This document shows positions 9,592-22,415 of a stretch of DNA of 64,000 nucleotides, piece after piece; the stretch's first letter is position 1, and each line of letters opens with the position of its first letter. This stretch comes from Paralvinella palmiformis (lineage: Eukaryota > Annelida > Polychaeta > Terebellida > Alvinellidae), in assembly GCA_025642065.1 (NCBI GenBank), contig JAODUP010000713.1:7501-71500 (forward strand). Reading direction: 5' to 3'. The notes beneath the pieces were generated by a model. The model had not been told where the DNA came from, searched no databases, and was given only the letters and a program-made list of their open reading frames with translations. A program made the translations under genes and the position numbers.

Positions 9592-10988
9592 ATCAATATG
9601 TGGAGGTATGGAACATTTTATTTTTAAATTAATGTATGTATAGTTGTATTTGTATTTAGATTTATGGAGGTAGGTTTCGAAGGATGTTTAGATATATTGA
9701 TGCTCTGTGCCTGTTGCCTCTTTATATGTACCCTAAAACGCACATTGCCCGTGTCAGACATCTTATCTATTTTCATCCAAATTCCTTATTACACCAATGT
9801 AAGAAAGTTATGTCGTTATTACAACATGTTTGAGTCTATTAGCTTTGTTATGTGTAATGTAGGATCTATATTGTTGTCCTCCTATGTGGTCTGGCGAAAC
9901 GACCTATTAATTCATACAATGCTGCTTGATGGATTTATACTCCTGGAGTCGTTTGTTACTCCGGCAGGTATCTCCATTGGTATTAAGCTGCGGACAGAGT
10001 TTTTTCCCATATTATGAGTAATTAGGTTACACTGATATAGGAAATTTGTTAAATGTACAGCTATTATAATCCCGACGTGCATTCGCAGTCTCGGAGATCT
10101 GCCTGAAATCCGCTGTTCTCGACCATGGGTCAAATAGATCTTAGGGACGCTAAATTAGGCGTGAATGAACGTTCTTTTAGTGATGAACTGAAACGTATGA
10201 GGATTAGCTGTTAGGTTCGGGTAAATCATAGTATTTACTCAGGTTTGAGACGATATTTCGTTTTAGTCTAGTAATAATCCATTCTGCAGTATTGCTACTT
10301 TGTTTTTATTTTAGTTTAATCGCTTCAGTGAATCCATACTGAGTTAGTGTACATTCTCTTTGTTATGAAAAAACTGTAATGTTTTTTAACACGCTGAGGG
10401 TATATTAAAGGCTTAAATTTTCACTTAGGTTAGAAAAGAACTTCGACGCCAGACCAGTCGGATGTGTATTGATACATGGTTCATATAGGTAGGATTTATT
10501 CAGTTATTCGTACCCAAAATAAAGCTGAGGTCAGCATCTGAGGTGTCGAAATGCTTTATATACAGGTTTCTTTTGGATCACAGAAAATTACTGTTGAATG
10601 TAAACTGTGGTGTCAAAATAGTTTATGATATGTATGTAGCAAGTCACCATTGAACCACACGCACGTGTTGTTTGCTGCGAGCTGTGGTATCAAATGGTAT
10701 GTGTTTTACGTGCTTCCGCTTTTTGTACGTAGGCTGCATGTAGCCGCTTTTCTGTGGGCGTGACATATTTGTCGCGTACGAAAAGCGAATTAGCTGGTTC
10801 CCACAGGCTGATGAGTAGACTAGACACATGCTTAGGTATACGCACACATTTATCAATATTTAGAGGTATGGAACATTTTATTTTTAAATTAATGTATGTA
10901 TAGTTGTATTTAGATTTATGGAGGTAGGTCTCGAAGGATGTTTAAATATGTTGATGCTCTGTGCCTGTTGCCTCTTTATATGTACCCT
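9592..10988 (+). repeat. AB repeat array (A, B, truncated A')
   Basis: A (9592-10315) and B (10315-10855) are nearly identical to 30850-31620 and 30320-30850, but in the other locus the order starts with B. A second A begins at 10855 and stops at 10988 in a (CA)n array. The monomer is therefore about 1.26 kb, in direct tandem. A 117-codon ORF at 9664-10017 is conserved in place between loci, but its differences are mostly amino-acid-changing, so it is not treated as a gene. Confidence 0.82.
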
Positions 10989-11088
<100 letters not shown>

Positions 11089-11107
11089 CATACTATGCAT
11101 AAACACG

Positions 11108-11220
11108 CACAGAGGGAGAGAAAGAGAGAGAGAGAGAGAGCCATGAGCTAGATTCGAATCCACAACCTTAGGGTTTGTAGTGGAGTGTTCTATCCATTGC
11201 GCCATCGAAGTATTCGTTGT
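11108..11220 (-). mobile_element. tRNA-derived SINE head next to (GA)n
   Basis: On the minus strand a tRNA-like sequence has an A-box-like TGGCGCAATGGATAG and a B box GGATTCGAATC about 35 bp apart. It lacks the acceptor-stem pairing and 3' end of a functional tRNA and is flanked by (GA)n at 11112-11140. No SINE body could be matched to the other families. Confidence 0.6.
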
Positions 11221-13202
11221 TATTATGTTATAAACCTGAATAAAACATTTATTGTTACCCACAGGTTTGAAGCGAAACATCCCCGAAAAAAATGACCGGC
11301 CCACATTATTTTCTCTCAATGTAATCTGCTAATTTGCTCTTGATAATGTTTTCATTTATAACTAACTCATGTTCAAAATAAGTGCAAAAATAGATAACAA
11401 TATTTGATTATCAAAACGAAATATTAAATATTTCTACTTCCATGAATGGCTGTTAGTGTGAATGAAAATTCGGAATGCCAGCCACTTTCTGAATGGTGGG
11501 CTGATTAACCGAAAAATACTGATCTCTATCAAAGGAATCATATCGTAATTTACTGTATTTTTGGTATTAATTTAGTAATAAAAGTGATTGTTAGAAGTGA
11601 CAGACACTGATGAGACATCTTAACGTATTGTTGCTGCATTGATTGATGTAGGTAAAGGTTTATGTATGTTGAGACGACTTCCAGACTACATCCCACAAAC
11701 ACAGTAATGAGTTGAATTCAAACCCACAAGTTGGAGATTTGCAGCGATGAACTTTAGATACTGCGCTGTCTAGATTTATCTATGTATATGTTTATGTATG
11801 TATATGTTTATGTATATATATGCTTATGTCTACGTGTATGCTGTGTGTGTAAGCTAATTTATATATACAAATTAATTTATATTGTTTATACTGTCCTAAT
11901 CTTCTCAAAATTCAATGTAACTGTTATTTAATACTTTGTTTACTAACAGTGCTTACCTTGTATAATTAAGTCATAGATAAGATAGATCATATCCATAATG
12001 TTTCAGCCACGAGATGGTTTCAGTATATGTATGTATATGTTCTTAACTTTGTTGATAATTCTCTTTGTTTACGCCAACACCTTTTCTCTGTTCCTAGACG
12101 AGGAATGAGCCACGTCTAGGTTTTTGCTGGGCATCACATGAACCACTTTAAAAATACACTCCTTTTATGACTAGTGATTGACATTTGTCAAAAGACAACA
12201 CAGGGATATTTATATTTCGGTGGACAACGATTCTGTGGTAAAATAAAAGGCATATCTGTTTGCTTTTGACGATCGTATTATAAATCAATCCGATGAGGAG
12301 TTCTATATGCGGAAGCACGCCATACTTATTTAGATAGAGCCCCCCCCCCAAGGAAATCCAGGAGAAACACAGATTAAAGCTAGGAGAACGTATTTCAGTA
12401 TTTAAATTGTTTGATTACGGTATCAATACCAACATCTTAAATGGTGTCATATTAGTAAGACGTGATCGACTTTATATCGGCTAAACTGAAATCAAACAGA
12501 GCTTTCTACTTATAAACAAAATCGATGTAAACTATTATTGTCCACGTTGGTATGTCAACAAACACATCGAACCACGGTTACTATTCCCGTAATATGAAGC
12601 TTTTTATTTGATAAAAAGAAAGTAAATAAAATCCATCACGTTGTTTTATGTCATTTATTTTTACATAATATTCACCCAAAAACCCATGAATATGACAAAA
12701 CGACTTATCCGACCTGACCCATATTAATAGTATTCATGAATTTGTCTACCGCCAAAATAAACAACAACAACAATAAAACAACACTTAAGCTGAACAACTG
12801 CGTAAACAATATTCTGGCTCAATACAATGATCCATTCTTATAATACTGAAAAAAATTTGGCTCCGGAACAATATTTACTACCGTTTATTGTGTTTTTCAG
12901 TGTTTGAATCTTATTCGGGAATCTTCGGTAGCTGAATAATGCATATTACTTGATATTAGTAATATATGGAGCTACAAAATCCAGATAGAGATATATATTT
13001 GTTGTCATCAATCAAATTAAAATGTTGGAACATTAATGTACGTTTTTTTAATGTATAAACTTCTAATGGTAACCATAAACTATTAACTGGAATTTCCATT
13101 TTACTCGACATGGAAAGGAAGAGATAGATTTAAAAAAATATTCAAAATGTTTTGAGTGCATTCCCATTTGGTACTGTATTATTATGATTTTCACTTATTA
13201 TA

Positions 13203-13207
<5 letters not shown>
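11221..13207. other. 2 kb with no gene seen
   Basis: AT-rich, with a short TATG-type repeat near 11780-11830 and a poly-C run at 12342-12350. ORFs are short and have no recognisable motifs. Confidence 0.5.
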
Positions 13208-13251
<44 letters not shown>

Positions 13252-13261
13252 ATATATATAT

Positions 13262-13314
<53 letters not shown>
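13208..13314. repeat. (TA)n array with two interruptions
   Basis: About 100 bp of TA dinucleotides, broken by tttt and aat near 13249 and 13273, followed by a second short TA run at 13331-13347. Confidence 0.97.
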
Positions 13315-13317
<3 letters not shown>

Positions 13318-13352
13318 CAATTTATGTTACATATATATTATATATATAGTTC

Positions 13353-13645
13353 GAGCCGTGATGGCGCAGTTAGTTAGAGCGTAGAAATCATAGCCGAAGG
13401 GTTGCGGGTTCGAGGCTCCGGAAGCTGCAATGTTGTCATGTGGCGACTGGTTCACTCATCCATAAATATGAGAACCTGACAGGACGTGGTGTGTTTGAGT
13501 AAAATTTAAGCTTATTGGTGGTAGCATGCGTCGTATGCTCATTAGGAGTTGAGATGAGTGCTGTTTTGCTCTGTGTCAGGGATACTAATACTATGTAGCG
13601 CTATAGAGCAGTTATCTAGCTGAATAGAGCGCTATATAACATAAT
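13353..13645 (+). mobile_element. tRNA-derived SINE, near full length
   Basis: The head has an A box (tggcgcagttagttagagcg) and a B box (gggttcgaggctc) with tRNA-like spacing. A ~200-bp body follows, then a 3' end of gcgctatataacataatg and a short gatt-rich tail. RNA polymerase III would initiate in the head. The tail is LINE-like, as expected for SINEs mobilised by a partner LINE; the partner was not identified. Confidence 0.8.
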
Positions 13646-13659
13646 GATTATGATGATTA

Positions 13660-13806
13660 TTGATGTTTTACAGCCAATTTTGTACACATGGTAATGAAAT
13701 GAAATCAAAGATGAAACACCTTTCAGATATGCCCACGCCGAGATTCGACTCAGATGCTAGTGATCTCTGGTCCGACGCGCTACCAACTAGATCACAAAGG
13801 CAGCCA
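13660..13806 (-). mobile_element. SINE of the 51.1 kb family
   Basis: On the minus strand the head has a tRNA-like A box (tgatctagttggtagcgcg) and B box (gagtcgaatctcgg), followed by the family's gaaaggtgtttcatctttg central domain. The body is shorter than in the 51.1 kb copy. It lies directly beside the opposite-strand SINE at 13353. Confidence 0.8.
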
Positions 13807-13959
13807 TCCATTTAGCAGGACAAGGGTTATTAATACTGTCCAATCACGAGCGTATTCGCGTTCCGGATTCAGTGCGATTAGTTTGAATTCTATAAATGTC
13901 ACATATTATTATTATTTTTATTTCATACACTGTTTTATTTTTACAGAAATTAACATTAA

Positions 13960-13965
13960 TAAAGT

Positions 13966-14006
<41 letters not shown>

Positions 14007-15620
14007 CATTATAAAATAATTTTAGTACATATGTTATTCTTCGAACATCTTTTATTCTTTTTCTTCGTCTAAACTACTATCACTTTCAAGCAATCTGTTT
14101 TTCAGATATCTTAGATTATTTTTAATTGTCATACTAAGTTTCCCACAATATCTCTTACCTGTCCTAGAATATCATCTTCTATGTCTGTGTACGTGATACA
14201 ATTGACGAGATGATGTACCATTGTTTACACGCGTTGCTCACAATGAGCACAACGCGATGAGTCAGTGATGTCAAAGCTGCTCACCTGTTGTTTCAAATGG
14301 CTTAATCCATATCTGATAAAAGTATGATTTATGAGATATCTTCCTTTATCTCTGCTGAGGTATTGTGTTTTGGTGGAGAATATGTCATCCTTCGTGTTTA
14401 AAAGAATACCGACTTCTTTACATTCCTTTATTCTGTGCTGTTTTTGTTTGTTTGTTTGTATAAACACGTCTTGGTATTTGGCTGTTATAGTATTTGGTGA
14501 TAGTATGTAGTTGTTAGTAAACCTGGTATTATAATGAGTTATACGTGTAGTGTTTGGTGTAATTTGTTCCTTTTCATTTTGTACAGTTTTGGGAGTCTTA
14601 GCTATTTTCTTCTGATATCAAGACTTAGCCAACTTAATTTATGTAACATTGTTTTAGTTGGTGTTCTGCAAAAAGTCCTAGTACAGGTTATAGTAGCTGA
14701 TCTCTGGATATATTCAGGATTGTCCGTCAGCTGTTTATGATAAGTTATCATAGGTTATACAATCAAAGTTAAGTACCGGTCTAATATCATAATTATATAC
14801 GTATTAAAATATGACTGTTTATGACTCCATATAACAACAATATTTTAATTTGCTTTTAGGATGAAATGATTGTTTCTCATCGAATATTAGTCCTAGTTGT
14901 GGGTAAGATATAGGTCATGTTTCAGCGAGTTAAATAGTTCGAGCCATGTTGTGGGTTTGTTATCAGTAGAGTTTCATCCATATAGAGTTTTATTTTAAAT
15001 AAGAGGTTAACAATGATATCTTTGATGTATATTACGAGTAATATATGAACTAATATCGAGTCTTATGGAACTTCTACAATTATGTTGTGTTAGCATTATT
15101 GACAACAATTAATCATAACACGGATCTGTAAATCTTCTCATTAAGTCATCAGAAATGTTCTCCACAAGCCATTAATTTTATCAGTATTTCAACATGCTGT
15201 ATGTTCTCAAAATGTTCTACGTTAGTCTAAAAACAACATCCATATATCATCCACTTCATCATGATTACAGGTGATTTGATGTGTAATGTGGAGAAGTTGG
15301 CTAAACGTACGATCTAAGTACCTGTAACCTGGATTATGGCATGTTGCTTTTCTGTTTAATAGTGAAATAATCTGTTAAAAATCTAAAACTTTGATAAATC
15401 GTCTAACAGTGATATGGATCTATAGGATATTTTCAATTCCTTTGGACTTTTCTTAGATACTGAGGCGATGTTAGCTTTCTTTCATTGATTTAGGAAGATC
15501 TACTAACTTAGACATTTATTATGTAGACTTGTTAGAGTATTGAGTTTTATGATCAGCTTCAGTAATCTCTAACTCAGTCCATATCTCTTTCTAGCTTTAT
15601 TAATGTTTAATTTGGTGAGG
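13960..15620 (-). pseudogene. Degenerate LINE with (ATT)n tail
   Basis: The 3' tail is the (ATT)n run at 13966-14003. Above it an open stretch at 14225-14467 reads LSRDKGRYLINHTFIRYGLS, then SSRCAHCEQ, with HLVNCI in the next frame: the cysteine/histidine C-terminal motif of several LINE clades. Further up, near 15060, VPxDSILVHILLVIYIKDI corresponds to the RT motif VPQGSILGPLLF.IYINDI, and near 14975 YMDET stands where YADDT is expected. Stops and frame changes occur throughout. The clade was not resolved. Confidence 0.75.
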
Positions 15621-15838
15621 GCTTTCATCAGCTCATCCTCTACTGTCTGTTGTTTTCATGTGTCTGTTACAAGGTATCAACGTCTGATTTGTCTGTATTT
15701 TATGTCAGAATCTACAACTGAGCGAAGTATAAATTATTATTATATATTAGTAATTTATGTCAGCTCTGTACAATTCCCTAATTAGCTAATTTGGCTAGAG
15801 CCGGAAATTTTCTTTATTGTTAAAATAAAATAAAACAT
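15621..15838. other. AT-rich flank of the degenerate LINE
   Basis: No clear homology; may contain further decayed LINE sequence. Confidence 0.3.
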
Positions 15839-16112
15839 AAAATAACATCTGGCCTAAATGTCTATATAATTGTTTATAACATCTTGCCTAACTGTCTACA
15901 GAATTATTTATAACATCTGGCCTAACTGTATACATAGATTGTTTATAACATCTTGCCTAACTGTCTACAGAATTATTTATAACATCTGGCCTAACTGTCT
16001 ACATGATTATTTATAACATCTGGCCTAACTGTCTACATAACTATTTATAACATCTGGCCTTACTGTCTACATAATTATTTATAACATCTGGCCTAACTGT
16101 CTACATGATTAT
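15839..16112 (+). repeat. ~36-bp minisatellite, about 7.5 copies
   Basis: Unit of the form ataacatctggcctaactgt followed by ctacataattattt, with t/g (cttgcc/ctggcc) and atgatt/ataatt variants that alternate between units. Noncoding. Confidence 0.95.
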
Positions 16113-16279
16113 TCATTCATTGTTATTTTGCTATTTGTATAAAATTTGGAAAACAATCCACGAGATATGAAGGTGTTCAATTCCAGAACAAGATACAGAA
16201 TGTTAACTTCAATGGAAAAAATGGAAATGTCTTCCTGCAACCCGAATTTTATTAAATGGATCTATACACAGTCACGTGA

Positions 16280-16280
16280 C

Positions 16281-16354
<74 letters not shown>
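16280..16354. repeat. (TAA)n tail of the LINE at 16355-18719
   Basis: About 25 TAA units on the plus strand, i.e. ATT on the LINE's own strand, directly following its 3' untranslated end. The same sequence plus (ATT)n is seen in the opposite orientation at 60527-60737. Confidence 0.95.
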
Positions 16355-18719
16355 GTATATTTAATAAAGCGCCCTTACTAGAAGGAGCCATTCAAAGGCG
16401 CTGTACAAATAATATGTAATATAATAATACCCCAAATAATGTCTATAAAAACCTGTAATGATTTAAAAGATAATAATTATTTATCTTTGAAAGCGACCTT
16501 AAATAGGTGTGTTTTTAGAAGAGACTTAAAGTTTCCAAGAGACGACGCATTTCTAATATTTGCCGGCAACCTATTCCATAAAGTGGGGGCTGCAACACTA
16601 AATGCACAATCACCATATGACTTGAGCCGAGACACTGGCACCTGCAATAGTATCTGACTGGATGACCTGAGTTTTCGGAATGACTTTCTAATGGAAACCA
16701 GTTCACACAGGTATTCTGGCGCTATATCATTAATTGATTTATAAGTTATTAACAGAATCTTGAAATGGATATGCTGTCTAACAGGTAGCCAATGTAGGTT
16801 TTTGAAGAATTGGGGTGATATGATCATATTTTCTAGTAGTTGTTACAATGCGAGCTGCACTATTCTGAATTCACTGAAGGCGATTAATGTTATAATCAGA
16901 TATGCCGTATAACAGGGAATTACAATAGTCTATACGAGATGTAACAAAGGCATAGACTACAGTTACAAGTGCTTCTTGTGTCAAGAATGCTTTTAAACAG
17001 TGGATGTTCTTAAGATCGTAGTAGGCAGCTCGGCATACTGATGTGACATGTTCATGCATGTTAATACATTGGTCAAAAATAACCCCTAGATTTGTTACTG
17101 ACCCATTAGGGGTAATCGAAGATGTACCCATCTGTAATGCTGGTGTCTTTAGGGATTTAACACAATGTGGTGATGCAAGATATAAAATATTTGTTTTATT
17201 ATCATTTAGTTTTAGAAGATTTTGAGTCATCCATAGCCGGATATAGGCAATACAATGTTCTAAATTCTTCAAGGAAGAGGAGAAATTTAACTCATTGTCA
17301 GGATCCAGTGATATATACAGCTGTGTGTCATCAGCATACAAGTGATATTTAATCCCATATCGCTGCGTAATGATCCCAAGAGGACGGGTATACATTGTGA
17401 AAACCAGAGGACCAAGAACTGAACCCTGTGGTACACCAGATAACAAAAACTGAATGTCAGATAAAATACCATGAACAGACACTCTCTGGGAGCGTTGTTC
17501 CAGATAGGATCTAAACCATTCATTCAAGTACTCTACCTGACAGACCAAACATGTCTTTTAACCTAGAGAAAAGTACATTATGGTCAACTCTATCAAAGTA
17601 TTACTGGCTTACCTTGATCAATTGACATCATAATATCATTTTTCACTCGAACCAAGGCTGTTTCAGTGCTGTAGTGATTCATTAAGGTTATTATTGATTA
17701 AATATTTGTTTAGATGCCTTTTCTATAACGTTAGATAAAAATGTAAGATTTGAAACAGGTCTGTAATTGTTTAGAATATTACAGTCCATGGTGTGTTTTT
17801 TTATTAATGGTTTTACAAGGGCAGCTTTCATGGATCTTGGGAAAAAACTATATTTGTAATTGGGTTTATCAGAACATCCAGACAATCTTTCACAAGCCAT
17901 GTAGGCATAGGGTCAACTGCACAGAAAGCATTAGATGACATTTTCAGCAGCTGTCTGATATCAGTCTCTGTAAAAGGCTCAAATGTATCCATCACGGATA
18001 TGCAGGACTCTTCTACCAATGGCTTACCCTGTGATAAGGTGCTGAACTGGAACCCACTATGTATATCTAATATTTTTTGACAGAAGAAGTTATTAAATAT
18101 TATAATATTCAGATTTAGCAGAGGCAAGGGTATTTCTAACAAGAATGTTACTGACCTTGAACATTTCAAAATGAACACACAAACTGGTCCTGATCCACAA
18201 CCGCTCACAATACCTTCTGTGTCTCTTTGCAGCCTGTATGTTCTTATTATACCATGGAAGTATTGGTCTGCTTGGCATTTCCTTTGTCCTTAAAGGTGCA
18301 TGTTGATCTACAATGTCTCTCAATATACTATCATAGAGACCCAATACCAGAGAAGAGACTCGCAGATCAGCAAGAAAAGCCTCCTTGTCAATTGACTTAT
18401 ATCTTCTATATGAAATAACTTTAGCTGAAACAGATTGTTTCTGTAAAGATACATTAATGTTAACAAGGAAATGATCAGACAGCATGGAAGACACAGACAC
18501 ACCCTTAATCGAGATGACAAGATCTAAGATGTGACCATGTCTGTGTGTTCTTTCTTGAACATGCTGCCTGATATTGGCAGATCTAAGAATGTCAGCCAGT
18601 TGTTTGGTATCTGCATTCCTCTGGCAATCCCAATGTATATTGAAATCACCTAAGATCAACAGATGACCACTGTTGGTAGCAAGAGAGTCAACAACTTGCC
18701 TATGTGTTAATGTTGTCAT
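16355..18719 (-). pseudogene. CR1/L2-type LINE, 5'-truncated, inactivated
   Basis: Minus-strand blocks in order: endonuclease C-terminal half (LLILGDFNIHWD, later SDHFLVNI; 18719-18090), RT N-terminal region (ILNNYRPVSNLTFLSNVIEK; ~17750), RT motifs (LLSGVPQGSVLGPLVF and HLYADDTQLYI; 17500-17340), the block LGVIFDQCINMHEHVTSVC to DYCNSLLYGI (~16920), and a C-terminal HWLPV..HI.FKILL..YK domain to 16477. Frame changes separate these blocks. The 5' end stops within the endonuclease at a (TA)n array at 18721. The catalytic YADD is intact. Fragments of this family recur at 25.9, 32.6 and 60.5 kb. Confidence 0.92.
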
Positions 18720-18720
18720 G

Positions 18721-18776
<56 letters not shown>
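18721..18776. repeat. (TA)n at the LINE 5' truncation point
   Basis: About 27 TA units exactly where the LINE ORF breaks off. Confidence 0.97.
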
Positions 18777-18780
<4 letters not shown>

Positions 18781-19410
18781 AGATGATTATATTGATGAGT
18801 TCATTTACTTCTTACATCAAATTGTTTAAATAAGTGTATTTTATTATTTATGGTGTCCACTCATAATCATTTTATGTTTATGATTGTTCTAATGTCCAAT
18901 GAATATTGTCCCGTGGAGGTTATTATAAAATATTTTAATTCTTTAACCAAACGCACACACACACGCACACACGCACACACACCCAGAGGGAGACAGAGAG
19001 AGAGAGAGAGGGAGATAGAGAGCTTGCTTACGGGATTTCTAAATATGACGTCATATGTGAACAGTTCCCCCTGTAATTCTAATTTGGATATAAATTAACA
19101 CAAAAACCCCGAAATTGTAAACAATACACGTTTATTTCCATGATTTCAATGAGAACGTTATGCTTCAAAACTTAGATTCATACACTATAGTTCTGCATGT
19201 TACATACATTTGTATTTAGTCATTATACACAGTGGCTTTGGAAATATAATTATATCATCCCAAAACAAATAACCACTGTACAGCCGTTGTTTTGTGGTAT
19301 TATGTGTTGTTTGGTGTGAAGTACTGACATTATTTATGCTAAATTTAGTAGAGTGAACCATTTATTAGTAAATCTATTAATACAAGTTTTATGATTGTTT
19401 ATGTTATTTG
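18777..19410. other. No gene seen
   Basis: AT-rich sequence with a small CA/CG-CA tract and a GA tract at 18951-19020. Confidence 0.5.
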
Positions 19411-19419
19411 ATATTTTTG

Positions 19420-19502
19420 TGATATAACATAACATAACATAACATAACATAACATAACATAACACAACATAACATAACATAATATAACATAACACAACAT
19501 AG
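19420..19502. repeat. (AACAT)n microsatellite
   Basis: About 16 pentamer units with a few aacac and aatat variants. Confidence 0.96.
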
Positions 19503-19744
19503 CACTTATTACAGCACCACATATCCTAATGCTTAGTTCAAGGGCGCATAAAATGACAATATTGAAGTCACCTGATTATACAAATCGTTGATATATGTTA
19601 ACGTATAGATAGTTAAGACTGGTTCAGCATTAAAATATCTTATTGATTTGTATAGAGATAAATAGTTTTAAATGATGTACCAGATACGGTTTTATTTTTA
19701 ACTATTTAAAATACCTTACAGTTTCTTTATAGAAATATAAATGT

Positions 19745-19949
<205 letters not shown>

Positions 19950-20516
19950 AAGAAAATTGATCTATACTGTATTCTTCAATTCTAATTGACCAACATAATA
20001 TCATTCAATTAATAAAAATAAACATCACATTTGTCTAAATATGTGTTTAGTAAACTCAATCCCGGACATGAACTAACCAAATCGGATAAATGAATATATG
20101 GCATATACATATCATATACAGAGATACATGGAATCAATCACACAGCCAAACATAATGCACGATAGATGCACGCCCTGAAGCGAACTAGAAGCACAATAAA
20201 GACCGTTATTCTACGGTTGCTAATGTGAAGTTTGTTCACTCGCTGACGTATTCAGCCATGCGTAAATATGATATATGTTTGTATAAAAGAGAAAATAGAT
20301 CTCGACAAACATACGTAAAACACGATATATTTTCTATCCACAACTGAACAAGCAGCCTCATTGTCACATGAAAATGGCGTCGACTTGTGTACGTCATAAA
20401 ATACGTGAATGTTGTTACAGGTGTTAATGTTGGCTCTATCTGATAGCACTTATTTCCAGACAGAGTTGGATCTGACATTGGACCAGCCAAACATGGAAAA
20501 GACCTCTAGATTTATT
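19950..20516. other. No gene seen
   Basis: ORFs at 20236-20490 (minus) have no recognisable domain. Confidence 0.45.
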
Positions 20517-21758
20517 TGACGGCATCGTTTGTTAATAACAGATATCCATGTGAAATCAATCATTCATAGGATGAAAAAACGATGTGGGTGGATGTCATTG
20601 TCACCTTTGTGTTTCAAGGTTATTTTCAACATCATAAAGTCACAAACAATTCCGTTTTTACAAGTTTATAACTGCTTCAGAAACGTGATAATTGGCACAA
20701 AATTTTGAGGCATTCGTCAAATCCAAATAAGGGATCATTTGAAAATCCAAAATGGCGGCTACTTTTTCCAAGATGGTGGCCACTTTTCACGATGGCGCCT
20801 AATTTTGTACTTTTGTACATAACTTTGCATGCAATCATCTGATTTAAGTAATCTTGGTGTCTATTTGTATGTCTCTGGCACCTCACGTGAGGAGGTAGAC
20901 TGTCTCATGGAAGAGTTTGAACAAGCGCACTCTGATAATCGAAGCTTTATGGTGTGGTTAACTTATATGAGCATGGTTGAGATCCTGCTGGACTTCATCA
21001 AGGCTGAAAGGATTGACAATTAGATTCTACACCTATGAGGATTTAATGTGTTCATGTTACGCATGAAATCAGCAGAAAATTATGTCGACACCTCCTCAGA
21101 GACTATGGACAAACCTCTAGTGTCTCTGGCAATAAAAGACACTGCACCAAGTGAGGTGGTCAGTGATATCTTAACTGCAGAAGAGAGAGGAATTCAGACA
21201 GTCATCACCAATGTGAAGGAACGACTATAGATATAGCAAAGAATGACTAGCAAAGAAGCATCACTCAAAGACGTTTGCTGACCCGTAGAAAGTGTCTACT
21301 ACACAGCATGTAGAGAAAACAATCAAAGCTTCAAATCTGATAATTATACATGTAAAAGGACTAAAAGGAGATAACTGGCTTCAGCATATGCAAAAACATA
21401 CAAATAGACGCTAATATTACTCAAATCGTATGTATATAACCAAAGTTATGTCCAAAAGTGCAAAACCAGTTGCCATCTTGAAAAAAAAGTGGCCCCCTTC
21501 TTGGCTTTTCAAATGTTCACTTATTTGGATTTGACGAATGCATAAAAAAAATTGTGCTAATTATCATGTTTCTGCTGCAATTATAAGCTATTTAAACAAC
21601 TAAACTTGTGAAAACAGCATTTTCACCTTGATAACCTTTATAACCTTGAAACTGACTTTGAAACTTAAAATTGACAATGACATCCACCCACATCATTTTA
21701 GTCATCTTATGAATGATTGATTCCACATGGGTGTCTGCTATTACAAATAATGCCGTTG
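20517..21758 (+). mobile_element. DNA transposon-like element with ~360-bp imperfect terminal inverted repeats
   Basis: The left arm (20517-20871) starts with acggcat and contains ccatgtgaaatcaatcattc, then gtgggtggatgtcattgtca. The right arm (21397-21758) reads the same features in reverse complement and ends atgccgt. Arms differ by many substitutions and small indels. Both hold the run of mammalian-promoter-like aatggcg/agatggt motifs and end at ctatttgtatg. The ~525-bp core carries transposon-gene remnants. No convincing target-site duplication was found, and the superfamily is not assigned. Confidence 0.85.
20829..21230 (+). pseudogene. Remnant ORFs in the core of the long-TIR element
   Basis: Two frames are open in sequence. 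The first gives EEVDCLMEEFEQAHSDNRSF then MVWLTYMSMVEILLDFIKAE; the second gives a MFMLRMKSAENYVDTSS start and a SDILTAEERGIQTVITNV end. The stretch Y.SMVEILLDFIKAER..NW-like resembles a recurrent segment (YM.MV.ILL.FI...R.GNW) I associate with uncharacterised repetitive invertebrate proteins. The frame is broken by TAG at 21021 and the ends run into the inverted repeats, so only part of an ancestral gene remains. No catalytic motif is visible. Confidence 0.45.
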
Positions 21759-22138
21759 CAAATTGTTTGAGGCGTTAGACTCCTGCCTATGACAAAAACA
21801 TTAAACATATCCTCAAATACTAACTAAGTTAAATATAATTTATCCCTAAATTAACATTTAATTTGTAATATTTATATTGTCTGAAGTATTGATAAAGTAA
21901 TTAATACAAAAATTTTGACGTCAAAAAAATGTCACATTTATTTTAGCAGAAAACTGTATGATATCGAGCCACGTTCATTTCTTTATTAATTTTCACGGCT
22001 TTCAAAAATTGACACGTGTATATAATGTTTATATTGGTAGTCAATAATCTAGAACATACAAATTGACAGAAAAGAAAGTTCACAAAAGTAATACGACACA
22101 TCGATAATCCTCCTCCCCCTCCCCCGTCAGGCGATTAC
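21759..22138. other. No gene seen
   Basis: AT-rich spacer between the TIR element and the 39-bp minisatellite. Confidence 0.5.
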
Positions 22139-22415
22139 TAGTCATGTGTGACTACTGTGTACAGCAATACTAATGTCCAGTCATGTGTGACTACTGTGTA
22201 CAGCAATACTAATGTCCAGTCATGTGTGACTACTGTGTACAGCAATACTAATGTCCAGTCATGTGTGACTACTGTGTACAGCAATACTAATGTCCAGTCA
22301 TATGTGACCACTGTGTACAGCAATACTAATGTCCAGTCATGTGTGACTACTGTGTACAGCAATACTAATGTCCAGTCATGTGTGACTACTGTGTACAGCA
22401 ATACTAATGTCCAAT
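22139..22415 (+). repeat. 39-bp minisatellite, 7 near-perfect copies
   Basis: Unit starting tcatgtgtgactactgtgta and ending caatactaatgtccag; only two substitutions across the array (tatgtgaccac in one unit). Since 39 is a multiple of three, both strands are open throughout, giving 13-residue peptide repeats (TVYSNTNVQSCVT on plus). No start context, signal or flanking exon supports translation. Confidence 0.97.

Noticed and set aside
9664..10017. 117-codon ORF as a membrane protein gene (hydrophobic, conserved at 30915)
   Set aside because: It lies inside the AB repeat, and the differences between copies are mostly amino-acid-changing, as expected for neutral decay.
11140..11220. Functional tRNA gene (minus strand A and B boxes)
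   Set aside because: Acceptor stem and 3' end do not fold as a tRNA; better explained as a SINE head.
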